Shown here: one piece after another, positions 1 through 6,616 of the stretch
Layout of the letters: each line of letters begins with the position of its first letter
How positions within the stretch are numbered: position 1 is the first letter of the stretch
Source: JBDSTZ01 sp039927975
GTDB taxonomy: Bacteria > Pseudomonadota > Gammaproteobacteria > Burkholderiales > Burkholderiaceae_D
DNA length: 19,070 nt
Assembly: GCA_039927975.1 (NCBI GenBank)
Contig: JBDSTZ010000304.1
Coordinates: 1 to 19,070, forward strand
Direction of reading: 5' to 3'
The notes under the pieces: model-generated
Seen by the model: the letters and a program-made list of their open reading frames with translations, nothing else
What the model was told of the DNA's origin: nothing
Databases searched by the model: none
Program-made: the position numbers and the translations under genes

Positions 1-1
1 C

Positions 2-1564
2 ATGGATGTCGAGGAATTCCTCGACCTGCGCAAGAATACCGGCGACGATCGGCGCCGCACGCACGACATGAACACCGCGAACTGGATTCCCGACCTGTTC
101 ATGAAGCGCGTGATGGAAAAAGGCGAGTGGACCTTGTTCTCGCCGTCCGAAACGCCAGACCTGCACGACAAGGTGGGCAAGGCCTTTGAAACCGCCTATC
201 TGGGCTACGAAGCGGCTGCCGCCGCCGGCCAGATCCGCGTGTTCAAGAAGGTTGCCGCGCTCGACCTGTGGCGCAAGATGCTGTCGATGCTGTTTGAAAC
301 CGGCCACCCATGGATCACCTTCAAGGACCCGTGCAACATCCGTTCGCCGCAGCAGCACGTCGGCGTGGTCCACAGCTCGAACCTGTGCACCGAGATCACC
401 CTCAACACCGGCGCCGACGAAATCGCCGTCTGCAACCTCGGTTCGGTCAACCTGCCGGCCCACATGAAGGAAGGCAAGCTCGATCCGGTCAAGCTGCAAA
501 AGACCGTGCGCACCGCGATGCGCATGCTCGACAACGTGATCGACATTAACTATTACGCGGTCGAAAAAGCGCGCAATTCAAACATGCGCCACCGCCCGGT
601 CGGTCTGGGTATCATGGGTTTCCAGGATTGCCTGCACATGATGCGTGTGCCTTACGCCTCCAACGCGGCGGTCGAATTCGCCGACCGTTCGATGGAAGCG
701 GTGTGCTACTACGCCTACCTGTCCTCGACCGAACTGGCCGAAGAGCGCGGCCGTTACGAGTCGTACACCGGTTCGCTGTGGGACCGCGGCATCCTGCCGC
801 AAGACTCGGTCAAGCTGCTGGCGCAAGAGCGCGGCGGCTACCTGGAAGTCGACGGCTCGGAAGCGATGGACTGGTCGGTCGTGCGCAATCGCATCACCCA
901 GTTCGGCATGCGCAACTCGAACTGCGTGGCGATCGCCCCGACCGCGACGATTTCGAACATCATCGGCGTGTCGGCCTGCATCGAGCCGACCTTCCAGAAC
1001 CTGTACGTGAAGTCGAACCTGTCGGGCGAATTCACCGAAATCAACGCCTACCTGGTGCGCGACCTCAAGGCGCGCGAGCTGTGGGACGAAGTCATGATCG
1101 CCGACCTGAAGTACTTCGACGGTTCGCTGGCCAAGATCGACCGCATTCCGCAAGACCTGCGTGACATTTACGCAACGGCCTTCGAAGTGTCGCCGAGCTG
1201 GCTGGTGGAAGCGGCCTCGCGGCGCCAGAAGTGGATCGACCAGGCCCAGTCGCTGAACATCTACATGGCCGGCGCCTCGGGCAAGAAGCTCGACGAGACC
1301 TACAAGCTGGCCTGGCTGCGCGGCCTCAAGACCACGTACTACCTGCGCACCATCGCCGCCACCCACATGGAGAAATCAACCTCCAAGACGGGCGCCTTGA
1401 ACGCGGTGGCGGTCGACGGCGGCATGTCGGCCAGCGCGGCGGCGGCCGAAGTGGCGACGGCGGCGGCAGCGGCGGCGGCGGCGATCACCGCCGAAGCCGA
1501 CGGCGCGGCCTGCTACCTGCGTCCTGGCGACGACGGTTTCGAGGAATGCGAAGCCTGCCAATAA
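2..1564 (+). CDS. nrdA: Ribonucleoside-diphosphate reductase class Ia, alpha subunit (C-terminal part)
   Basis: This is the catalytic subunit of aerobic ribonucleotide reductase, which reduces NDPs to dNDPs in the cytoplasm together with NrdB. The reading frame is open at the left edge, so only the last 520 codons are visible; the N-terminal part, including any ATP-cone, lies outside. Seen: NLCTEI at about residues 127-132 of this fragment, matching the Asn/Cys/Glu active-site triad of the family (N437, C439, E441 in E. coli); CNLGSVNL at about 144, which carries the second redox cysteine; the Tyr-Tyr radical-transfer pair in TTYYLRT at 444-450; and a terminal CEAC pair for thioredoxin/glutaredoxin reduction. 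The two C-terminal cysteines are spaced CxxC, closer than in E. coli. A very Ala-rich flexible linker (about residues 475-500) separates the barrel from the cysteine tail. nrdB follows 117 bases downstream. Confidence 0.96.
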   Translation: MDVEEFLDLRKNTGDDRRRTHDMNTANWIPDLFMKRVMEKGEWTLFSPSETPDLHDKVGKAFETAYLGYEAAAAAGQIRVFKKVAALDLWRKMLSMLFETGHPWITFKDPCNIRSPQQHVGVVHSSNLCTEITLNTGADEIAVCNLGSVNLPAHMKEGKLDPVKLQKTVRTAMRMLDNVIDINYYAVEKARNSNMRHRPVGLGIMGFQDCLHMMRVPYASNAAVEFADRSMEAVCYYAYLSSTELAEERGRYESYTGSLWDRGILPQDSVKLLAQERGGYLEVDGSEAMDWSVVRNRITQFGMRNSNCVAIAPTATISNIIGVSACIEPTFQNLYVKSNLSGEFTEINAYLVRDLKARELWDEVMIADLKYFDGSLAKIDRIPQDLRDIYATAFEVSPSWLVEAASRRQKWIDQAQSLNIYMAGASGKKLDETYKLAWLRGLKTTYYLRTIAATHMEKSTSKTGALNAVAVDGGMSASAAAAEVATAAAAAAAAITAEADGAACYLRPGDDGFEECEACQ

Positions 1565-1572
1565 GATGAACG

Positions 1573-1650
1573 CGCGGACCGGCTGGAACCGGCCCGCGTA
1601 TTCAGAACGGATCAGAACGGATTGACGGACCGCCGCTGAAAAAGCGGCGG
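1573..1650 (+). other. nrdA-nrdB spacer with two hairpins and a 10-base tandem repeat
   Basis: The spacer contains a stem with one A/C mismatch (CGCGG-A-CCGG, loop CTGGAA, CCGG-C-CCGCG, 1573-1598), then a perfect tandem duplication of TCAGAACGGA (1602-1621), then a perfect 8-bp stem CCGCCGCT-GAAAA-AGCGGCGG (1630-1650). Neither stem is followed by a T-run, so they are not classical terminators. RNA processing or attenuation between the two subunit genes is possible but not shown. The nrdB ribosome binding site (AAGGGA, 1667-1672) is downstream of the second stem and free of it. Confidence 0.5.
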
Positions 1651-1681
1651 CATCTATATAGAAGCGAAGGGAATCACCATT

Positions 1682-2818
1682 ATGTTGTCTTGGGACGATG
1701 AAGTAAGCAGCGCGCCGGCGGCGCGACCACCGATGCCGCTGGGCGGCGAGCTGGCGCAAGAGCCTGCGGCCGAAGCCGCGCCGGCGGCGGCCGCCGTGGC
1801 CAAACGCGTCAACGCCGACGACAAGCGCATCATCAACGGCAAGACCGACGTCAACCAGCTGGTGCCGTTCAAGTACAAATGGGCGTGGGACAAATACCTG
1901 GCCGGCTGCGCCAACCACTGGATGCCGCAAGAGGTCAACATGCAGCGCGACATCGAGCTGTGGAAGAACCCGAACGGCCTGACCGAGGACGAGCGCCGCC
2001 TGGTCAAGCGCAACCTGGGCTTTTTCGTGACGGCCGACTCGCTCGCCGCCAACAACATCGTGCTGGGCACCTACCGCCACATCACGGCGCCGGAATGCCG
2101 CCAGTACCTGCTGCGCCAGGCCTTCGAAGAGGCGATCCACACCCACGCCTACCAGTACATCGTCGAGTCGCTGGGTCTGGACGAGGCCGAGATCTTCAAC
2201 GCCTACAACGAAGTCAAGTCGATCCGCGACAAGGATGAGTTCCTGATTCCTTTCATCAATACGCTGACCGACCCGGCCTTCACCACCGGCACCACCGAGA
2301 GCGATCAGACCCTGCTCAAGTCGCTCATCGTGTTCGCCTGCCTGATGGAAGGGCTGTTCTTCTACGTCGGCTTCACCCAGATCCTGGCGCTGGGCCGCCA
2401 GAACAAGATGATGGGCGCGGCCGAGCAGTACCAGTACATCCTGCGCGACGAGTCGATGCATTGCAACTTCGGCATCGACCTGATCAACACGATCAAGATG
2501 GAAAACCCGCTGCTGTGGACGCCGGCCTTCCGCGAAGAGATCCGCGGCCTGTTCCTCAAGGCGGTCGACCTCGAGTACGCCTACGCCGAGGACACCATGC
2601 CGCGCGGCGTGCTGGGCTTGAACGCGACCATGTTCAAGGGCTACCTGCGCTTCATCGCCAACCGCCGCGCGGTGCAGATCGGCCTCGAGCCGCTGTTCCC
2701 GCACGAGGAAAACCCGTTCCCGTGGATGAGCGAGATGATCGACATGAAGAAGGAGCGCAACTTCTTCGAGACGCGCGTGACGGAGTACCAGACCGGCGGC
2801 GCGCTGAACTGGGAATAA
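1682..2818 (+). CDS. nrdB: Ribonucleoside-diphosphate reductase class Ia, beta subunit
   Basis: This is the small subunit that houses the diiron-tyrosyl radical cofactor and passes the radical to NrdA. All expected ligands can be placed: D119 in TADSLAANN, E150 and H153 in FEEAIHTHAYQYI, E223 in MEGLFFYVGF, and E257 and H260 in RDESMH; the radical tyrosine is Y157. Their spacing fits E. coli NrdB (D84, E115, H118, Y122, E204, E238, H241). The 378-aa length is normal for the family. The first 40 residues are an Ala/Pro/Glu-rich extension without an obvious fold. The ATG at 1682 is chosen because AAGGGA lies 9 bases upstream and the conserved protein starts soon after. A strong terminator follows within 11 bases, so nrdAB forms its own unit. 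Confidence 0.98.
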   Translation: MLSWDDEVSSAPAARPPMPLGGELAQEPAAEAAPAAAAVAKRVNADDKRIINGKTDVNQLVPFKYKWAWDKYLAGCANHWMPQEVNMQRDIELWKNPNGLTEDERRLVKRNLGFFVTADSLAANNIVLGTYRHITAPECRQYLLRQAFEEAIHTHAYQYIVESLGLDEAEIFNAYNEVKSIRDKDEFLIPFINTLTDPAFTTGTTESDQTLLKSLIVFACLMEGLFFYVGFTQILALGRQNKMMGAAEQYQYILRDESMHCNFGIDLINTIKMENPLLWTPAFREEIRGLFLKAVDLEYAYAEDTMPRGVLGLNATMFKGYLRFIANRRAVQIGLEPLFPHEENPFPWMSEMIDMKKERNFFETRVTEYQTGGALNWE

Positions 2819-2828
2819 GTCTGAAATG

Positions 2829-2856
2829 AAAAAACCCTCGCAAGAGGGTTTTTTTT
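2829..2856. terminator. Bidirectional intrinsic terminator between nrdB and the minus-strand cassette
   Basis: A perfect stem ACCCTC-GCAA-GAGGGT is flanked by A6 on the left and T8 on the right. Read on + it ends nrdB; read on - the A-run becomes a T-run and ends the convergent small gene whose stop is at 2911. Confidence 0.9.
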
Positions 2857-2910
2857 ATGAAAAAGCTCGCAGCGCCGGGCTGCTTAGCGGAATTGCCTAC
2901 CCGGGGCTGC

Positions 2911-3102
2911 CTACAGGGGCTGCCGATAGCGGCGGACAAATCCAACGCGCTGAAGATGCATTTCCGCCCCGCCCATCGGACTCTTGACGGCGATCAGCTC
3001 CGAGGGCGGCGCGTTGACGGCGTCGCGAATGCGCGCTTCGGTCATGCGCACGAGTTCGTCAAAATTCGTGGTGCTGCGTCGGATGGTGATCATATTGTTC
3101 AT
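2911..3102 (-). CDS. Small protein of unknown function (63 aa), downstream partner of the GAF-like protein
   Basis: I do not recognise this protein. It starts MNNMITIRRSTTNFDELV and has an amphipathic, helix-prone middle (DELVRMTEARIRDAVNAP), then a short segment and a basic tail (RVGFVRRYRQPL). It has no cysteines and no TM segment. The ATG at 3102 is preceded by GGGAGG about 9 bases upstream, a good ribosome binding site; a second in-frame ATG at 3093 is less well placed. The gene begins inside the 3' end of the upstream GAF-like gene (stop at 3059), overlapping it by 44 bases in another frame, and is followed by the bidirectional terminator. Overlap and site strength suggest coupled translation and a shared role, but the function is unknown. 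Confidence 0.55.
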   Translation of the reverse strand: MNNMITIRRSTTNFDELVRMTEARIRDAVNAPPSELIAVKSPMGGAEMHLQRVGFVRRYRQPL

Positions 3103-4280
3103 ATTCCTGGCCCTCCCTGATCGTTTTGAGTATAGCAGTCCAGGGGAGCTGCTCCACCAGATTTCCCAGACTCTGGGCCAGCGGGACGAGCAGTGGCGCC
3201 AGGTACTCGAACTTCGCAGTGGCGTGCGGGTCTGGCTGATTTCGGTGAATATTGACGATGCCAATGGGCGCGCGATGGCCGGCTTCCGGCCGCGCAGCGC
3301 CGTACAAGGGTATGCAGATCAGCGCCTGCACATGGGCTGCTTGCGCGGCCACTACTTCGCTTAGCTGATGCAAGACGACGGATGAAAACAAGCGGTTCGA
3401 CGCCACCTTGTTGACGAGTTCATGTTGATTGCAGAACACAAGTGCCTGCTCGGACACAAAGGCGTACGGTGCGCCAGGAATGACATTGTCGACATTCCGC
3501 CGCGTCGCGCTTTCATTGGGCGGCCGTCGGGGTATCGGAAGCGCCATTGCGGTCAAGTTGGTGTCCGGGCTAAAACTGCCGGTGCTGCGGATGCTAAGCG
3601 GCAGCTGCAAATCTAGGACGCCAGCAAGATTGGTGATCGCAACGCCCGTTTCAATACAGACGGTGCGCTCTTGCAGGGCAGCCAGAACAACGGCAGATGC
3701 GAACCGGGACCCTGTCGTGTCGACGTATAGCATCACGTTGCCACCATAGCCGACACCGCTCCCTTCGCGGTCATACTCCCTCACTACCTGACAGATGCAT
3801 TCCAGCCGTACCCGGATTGCATGCTCCAATTGTGCGAGCGGCAGTGACTGTGGAAGGCTCCACATGAAGTTCACGCTCGCCAGAGAGATTTCTTGATATC
3901 GCTGCAGAAAGCCTCTGCCGGGCATGCTGAACAAGGCGCGCAGCGACGCTTTGAATTCCCCGTTCGTCTCGGCGTTGCTGAGATTTTGAACCCACAAAGG
4001 TGCCGCCGAAGCAGGCCCCGAATAGCAGCGTGGTTGCCCAGAATATGGTGGGCGCGCCCTGGAAAGTGGTGTTTGGCCAGAAGACGATGTAGTTGGCTGC
4101 GGCGATGTCTTTATCAAAATGGGCGCCGAGGTAGCCGGCCAGCACGCCGAAGACGGTAGCGCCGCCACCAAAAAAGGGCAGCAAAAAGAGTTCCTTAAAA
4201 AAGTCCCGGCCTGGCCCCGTGACATTAGCCCGCTCCAATTGTTGATCACCGATCGAACGCGCGGTGGGCCGCTCAATCAC
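3059..4280 (-). CDS. Two-TM membrane protein with cytoplasmic GAF-like domain, frameshifted
   Basis: The gene must be read in two frames. From GTG at 4280 the first frame gives about 97 residues with two TM helices (ELFLLPFFGGGATVFGVLAG near residue 30-50, TIFWATTLLFGACFGGTFVG near 78-97). The same protein continues in the frame one base later (QNLSNAETNGEFKASLRAL onward) to the stop at 3059. The crossing lies at 3985-3995, where GTGGGTT with one G fewer would join the frames into roughly 400 residues. The C-terminal part looks like a single GAF fold: a long helix, the strand GNVMLYVD, later ALICIPLYG, GIVNIHR, and a closing helix. No output domain (kinase, GGDEF, HTH) is visible, so a ligand-sensing membrane protein is inferred. 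It may be a pseudogene, a sequencing error, or a +1 recoding case. The GTG start overlaps the stop of a possible upstream ORF (GTGA). Confidence 0.6.
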
Positions 4281-4483
4281 CCGGCTTCGCCCGACCTCGC
4301 AGACAATCGTAGCGTGGTTCCAGTCGTCGCGGCCTTGATCGCCTCATTCATTGGAGCGGTTTCGCTGCGACCGCAGGGTGATCGGCTTGTCCGCCACAGC
4401 CCCTTGTTCGACGTGCCCACCATGTCATCGGCGAGCCAAGAGCACTTTCCATACAGCGGCACTTCCGCGCTTGCCGCCTTCAT
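4277..4483 (-). CDS. Possible short ORF (68 aa) coupled to the GAF-like gene
   Basis: This reading frame begins MKAASAEVPLYGKCSWLADD and ends MNEAIKAATTGTTLRL followed by a short tail. Its TGA overlaps the GTG start of the downstream gene in the arrangement GTGA, a pattern common in coupled genes. Against it: there is no good ribosome binding site before ATG 4483, the sequence is not recognised, and the frame stays open upstream into what looks like non-coding DNA. An internal ATG at about 4351 would give only a leader peptide. I keep it as a candidate only. Confidence 0.25.
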   Translation of the reverse strand: MKAASAEVPLYGKCSWLADDMVGTSNKGLWRTSRSPCGRSETAPMNEAIKAATTGTTLRLSARSGEAG

Positions 4484-5180
4484 CGTCACGGTCTGCGGTT
4501 CAGAAATTGCGCTCCTGTGACGGCGCCTGTACTGCGCATGCAAAGGCGACAGTGCACATCGATGGCGCGCGCGACCTCTACGCCAATGGCCCGCGCGAAG
4601 AGATTTGCACCGCGTGAATTGGGCACGCGAATCGAGTACGAATTCGGCGCATCGACGTTGGTCGTGTGCGTGGATATGGCGGCGCGAATCGCGCGCGGTG
4701 CGCACCGCATGCTGATCACGCCCTCGCGTGTTGAAGTATTCGTCTCGTAACCGCAACGAAAACCGTTTCGATGATGCGCGCCTCGCGACCGCATCACACG
4801 CGCTCGGTGCGCGACCCGCATGCGCCATCGCGTTGCGTGCGTTGACGCACGTTTGGCGTGCCGACAGCCGCTACGCGAGCGCGCCGACAGTCCCCTCGCC
4901 AAACCGCTCGCCTTCGCATACCGCCCGCAGGTAAGGGCTGTCTGCGTTTCGGTCAGTTGCCGTCAGAAGCCGGACCAGGCGCTGCGCCGCGCCGCCCGGC
5001 TGTCGCGATCGGCGCCGCGCCGACACAGCGCGCGGCGCGCGCGGCCCGCAAATACGGGCGATTCCGGCCACGCGATGCGTGCGATTGACAGCGCATCGCG
5101 CGCGTCGCTTCGATCTATCTGAAAAAAAGCTGACGAAATGTTGGCGCGCCAGTTGCGCACTGACAAGGTTTTCGTGTACT
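4484..5180. other. Gene-poor stretch, dense in CpG/GCGC, no convincing gene
   Basis: All six frames carry only short or Arg/Ala/Ser-rich readings without recognisable motifs. The DNA is crowded with CGCG and GCGC tetramers, unlike the coding-type pattern of its neighbours. The least poor candidates are a + strand reading ending at 4750 (…IEYEFGASTLVVCVD…) and a - strand reading over 4486-4740. Neither has a good ribosome binding site or recognisable family features. I see no tRNA, terminal inverted repeats or transposase remnants. Confidence 0.5.
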
Positions 5181-5182
5181 TT
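5153..5182 (+). promoter_or_regulatory. Possible promoter of an sRNA
   Basis: TTGCGC (5153-5158) and TACTTT (5177-5182) are separated by 18 bases, a moderate sigma70-like match. The stretch changes here from CpG-dense to AT-rich DNA. Transcription would begin near 5189 and run to the terminator at 5303-5348. Other weak hexamer pairs exist nearby, so the choice is uncertain. Confidence 0.3.
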
Positions 5183-5188
5183 ACGTGA

Positions 5189-5348
5189 TTGAATTTGTCG
5201 AAATGTGAACGCGCAATTTTTTAGCGCGGAAGCAGGCAAAAAAAAGATCAAAATAGGACGCTGATTCAAACAGATATGCACGCAAACTTACCGCAAAAGT
5301 CGAGCCGCTCCGCCTGAAAAATGTTCAGGCATGGCGGCTTTTTCTTTT
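5189..5348 (+). ncRNA. Candidate small non-coding RNA ending at a strong terminator
   Basis: A transcript of about 160 bases is inferred from a moderate promoter match and a strong intrinsic terminator with no protein gene before it. It includes a possible stem CGCGC/GCGCG around an AATTTTTTA loop (about 5210-5227) and an A8 run (5238-5245) and other unpaired A-rich stretches. There is no ribosome-bound ORF of meaningful size. It does not match an RNA family I can name by eye. It might instead be the 3' end of a longer transcript crossing 4500-5300. Confidence 0.35.
5303..5348 (+). terminator. Strong rightward intrinsic terminator
   Basis: A two-part stem is visible: AGCCGC pairs with GCGGCT (5303-5308 and 5334-5339) and inner GCCTGAA pairs with TTCAGGC (5312-5318 and 5324-5330), followed by TTTTTCTTTT. 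The T-run lies only on the right, so it ends transcription running on +. Confidence 0.85.
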
Positions 5349-5598
5349 CGCGCTAAGCGCACCTGGGATGTGAACAGCGCACTGGAACCACCGAATTTGT
5401 CGTCGTGCGTCGACCGATGACTATGGCTGAAGTGCTGCAATCGTGAGGAGCTGCAGCAGTTGAGCCGGTGCCGAATTCATTAGCATAAACACGCTGGACG
5501 TTTGTGCCGATGAATAATTCGCCTGACCGAATAATACGGGTCGGACGGGTTTTAACCTTGTAGCGTATTTTTCCCATCGCAGATGAAGGAGAACTCAA
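5349..5598 (+). promoter_or_regulatory. Leader/promoter region of the histone H1-like gene
   Basis: This 250-base stretch holds no credible gene; an 81-codon minus-strand reading has no ribosome binding site or recognisable motif. It must contain the promoter of the H1-like gene because a terminator precedes it. AT-rich elements such as TAATAC (near 5532) could be a -10 box but lack a clear -35 partner. A strong AAGGAG (5586-5591) lies 7 bases before the ATG. Confidence 0.4.
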
Positions 5599-6537
5599 AT
5601 GGCAACAGCCGCTAAGAAACCAGCAGCAAAGAAACCAGCCGCGAAAGCAGCTGCAGCAAAGCCGGCCGCGAAAGCCGCCGCTAAACCAGCAGTGAAAAAG
5701 GCCGCCGCCGCAGCGAAACCTGCAGCCAAGCCAGCCGTGAAAAAAGCAGCAGCGAAACCTGCAGCCAAGCCAGCAGCGAAAAAAGCCGCAGCGAAACCTG
5801 CAGCAAAGCCAGCAGCGAAAAAAGCCGCAGCCAAGCCAGCAGCGAAAAAAGCAGCAGCCAAGCCAGCAGCAAAGCCAGTAGCGAAGAAGGCAGCAGCGAA
5901 GCCGGCAGCGAAGAAGGCCGCACCGAAAGCAGCAGCGAAGCCAGCAGCCAAAAAAGCCGCAGCCAAGCCAGCCGCCAAGAAAGCCGCCCCAAAAGCAGCC
6001 GCCAAGCCAGCAGCTAAAAAAGCCGCTGCCAAGCCAGCAGCAAAGCCAGCCGCCAAGAAAGCCGCAGCAAAGCCAGCAGCCAAAAAAGCCGCAGCCAAGC
6101 CAGCAGCCAAGAAAGCAGCAGCCAAGCCAGCAGCCAAGCCGGCCGTGAAAAAAGCAGCACCTAAAGCAGCAGCAAAGCCAGCAGCGAAAGCAGCGGCCAA
6201 GCCAGCCGCAAAAAAGGTGGCGGCTAAGCCAGCAGCAAAAAAGCCGGTTAAGGCTGCTGCAAAGCCAGCGGCAGCCAAGCCAGCGGCAGCCAAGCCAGCG
6301 GCAGCGCCGGCAGCGGCCAAGCCAGCGGCAGCGCCAGCAGCAGCCAAGCCAGCGGTGAAGAAAGCCGCCGCGCCTAAAAAGCCGGCAGCACCAAAGGCAG
6401 CCGCTCCTGCAGCCAAGCCAGCGGCAGCACCTGCGCCGGCACCAGCCGCCGCGGCAGCGCCAGCACCGGCGCCAGCAGCAAAAACTGTGTTGGCTCCAGC
6501 AGCAGCATGGCCTTTCCCGACCAGCAGCCGTCCTTAA
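5599..6537 (+). CDS. Histone H1-like Ala/Lys/Pro-rich nucleoid protein
   Basis: This 312-aa protein is almost wholly built of repeats of the type KPAAK/KKAAAKPAAK, resembling the lysine-rich tails of eukaryotic H1 and of bacterial H1-like proteins (Bordetella BpH1, Pseudomonas AlgP). Such proteins bind DNA through charge and are thought to compact the nucleoid or tune transcription. Residues 1-240 are Lys/Ala/Pro repeats. From about 250 the sequence becomes Pro/Ala-rich with fewer lysines, and it ends in the non-repetitive motif AAAWPFPTSSRP, the only part with bulky aromatic residues. The start is fixed by AAGGAG 7 bases before ATG 5599. The coding repeat is degenerate at the DNA level (GCA/GCC alternation, AAA/AAG), and length variation between strains is expected. 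A terminator follows, so it is monocistronic. Confidence 0.9.
   Translation: MATAAKKPAAKKPAAKAAAAKPAAKAAAKPAVKKAAAAAKPAAKPAVKKAAAKPAAKPAAKKAAAKPAAKPAAKKAAAKPAAKKAAAKPAAKPVAKKAAAKPAAKKAAPKAAAKPAAKKAAAKPAAKKAAPKAAAKPAAKKAAAKPAAKPAAKKAAAKPAAKKAAAKPAAKKAAAKPAAKPAVKKAAPKAAAKPAAKAAAKPAAKKVAAKPAAKKPVKAAAKPAAAKPAAAKPAAAPAAAKPAAAPAAAKPAVKKAAAPKKPAAPKAAAPAAKPAAAPAPAPAAAAAPAPAPAAKTVLAPAAAWPFPTSSRP
5620..6370 (+). repeat. Degenerate tandem coding repeats of the H1-like gene
   Basis: Units of 12-27 bases encoding KPAAK/KKAAAK recur throughout, for example the stretches around 5740-5870 and 6000-6150, which are near-copies. The unit length stays a multiple of three, so copy changes would keep the frame. 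The opposite strand is also open for more than 270 codons, a by-product of GCN-rich repeats. Confidence 0.85.
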
Positions 6538-6568
6538 TCAGCACGCTGCGCCTGGTTCAGGCAAAATA

Positions 6569-6605
6569 CCGCTGTGTGACACGTTTCACACAGCGGTTTT
6601 TTTTT
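6569..6605 (+). terminator. Intrinsic terminator after the H1-like gene
   Basis: A perfect 11-bp stem, CCGCTGTGTGA with loop CACGTT and TCACACAGCGG, is followed directly by nine Ts. The ribosome binding site of yggT (AAGGAG, 6606-6611) starts immediately after the T-run, so yggT either depends on read-through or has a promoter inside this short region. Confidence 0.93.
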
Positions 6606-6616
6606 AAGGAGTCCTT

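Noticed and set aside
578..1366. Long minus-strand ORF opposite nrdA, and similar ones opposite nrdB, accC and mpl
   Set aside because: These are shadow frames typical of high-GC coding DNA; the plus- or minus-strand genes there are identified by catalytic motifs.
1652..1661. CTATATAG upstream of nrdB as an NrdR box
   Set aside because: The core is two bases shorter than the CwATATATwG consensus and lacks the flanking aca/tgt; NrdR boxes also normally occur in pairs before the first gene.
4517..4750. 77-codon plus-strand ORF (GTG start)
   Set aside because: The first half is Arg-rich and low-quality, there is no ribosome binding site, and the opposite strand is equally open.
4484..4828. N-terminal extension of the short minus-strand ORF (open to 4828)
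   Set aside because: Its composition is Arg/His/Ser-rich with no motif and no ribosome binding site at the upstream start; only the last 68 codons are kept as a weak candidate.
5353..5598. 81-codon minus-strand ORF before the H1-like gene
   Set aside because: No ribosome binding site or recognisable motif; it covers the expected promoter region of the H1-like gene.
2857..5598. The accessory interval as a transposon or integrated element
   Set aside because: No transposase or integrase, terminal inverted repeats or flanking direct repeats could be seen at its edges.
5620..6370. Repeat block as a CRISPR array
   Set aside because: The units are irregular, in frame, without unique spacers, and encode the KPAA protein.
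5595..6416. Long minus-strand ORF rich in Ala/Gly/Phe/Leu opposite the H1-like gene
   Set aside because: It is a mirror of the GCN/AAR repeats on the other strand and has no ribosome binding site or independent features.
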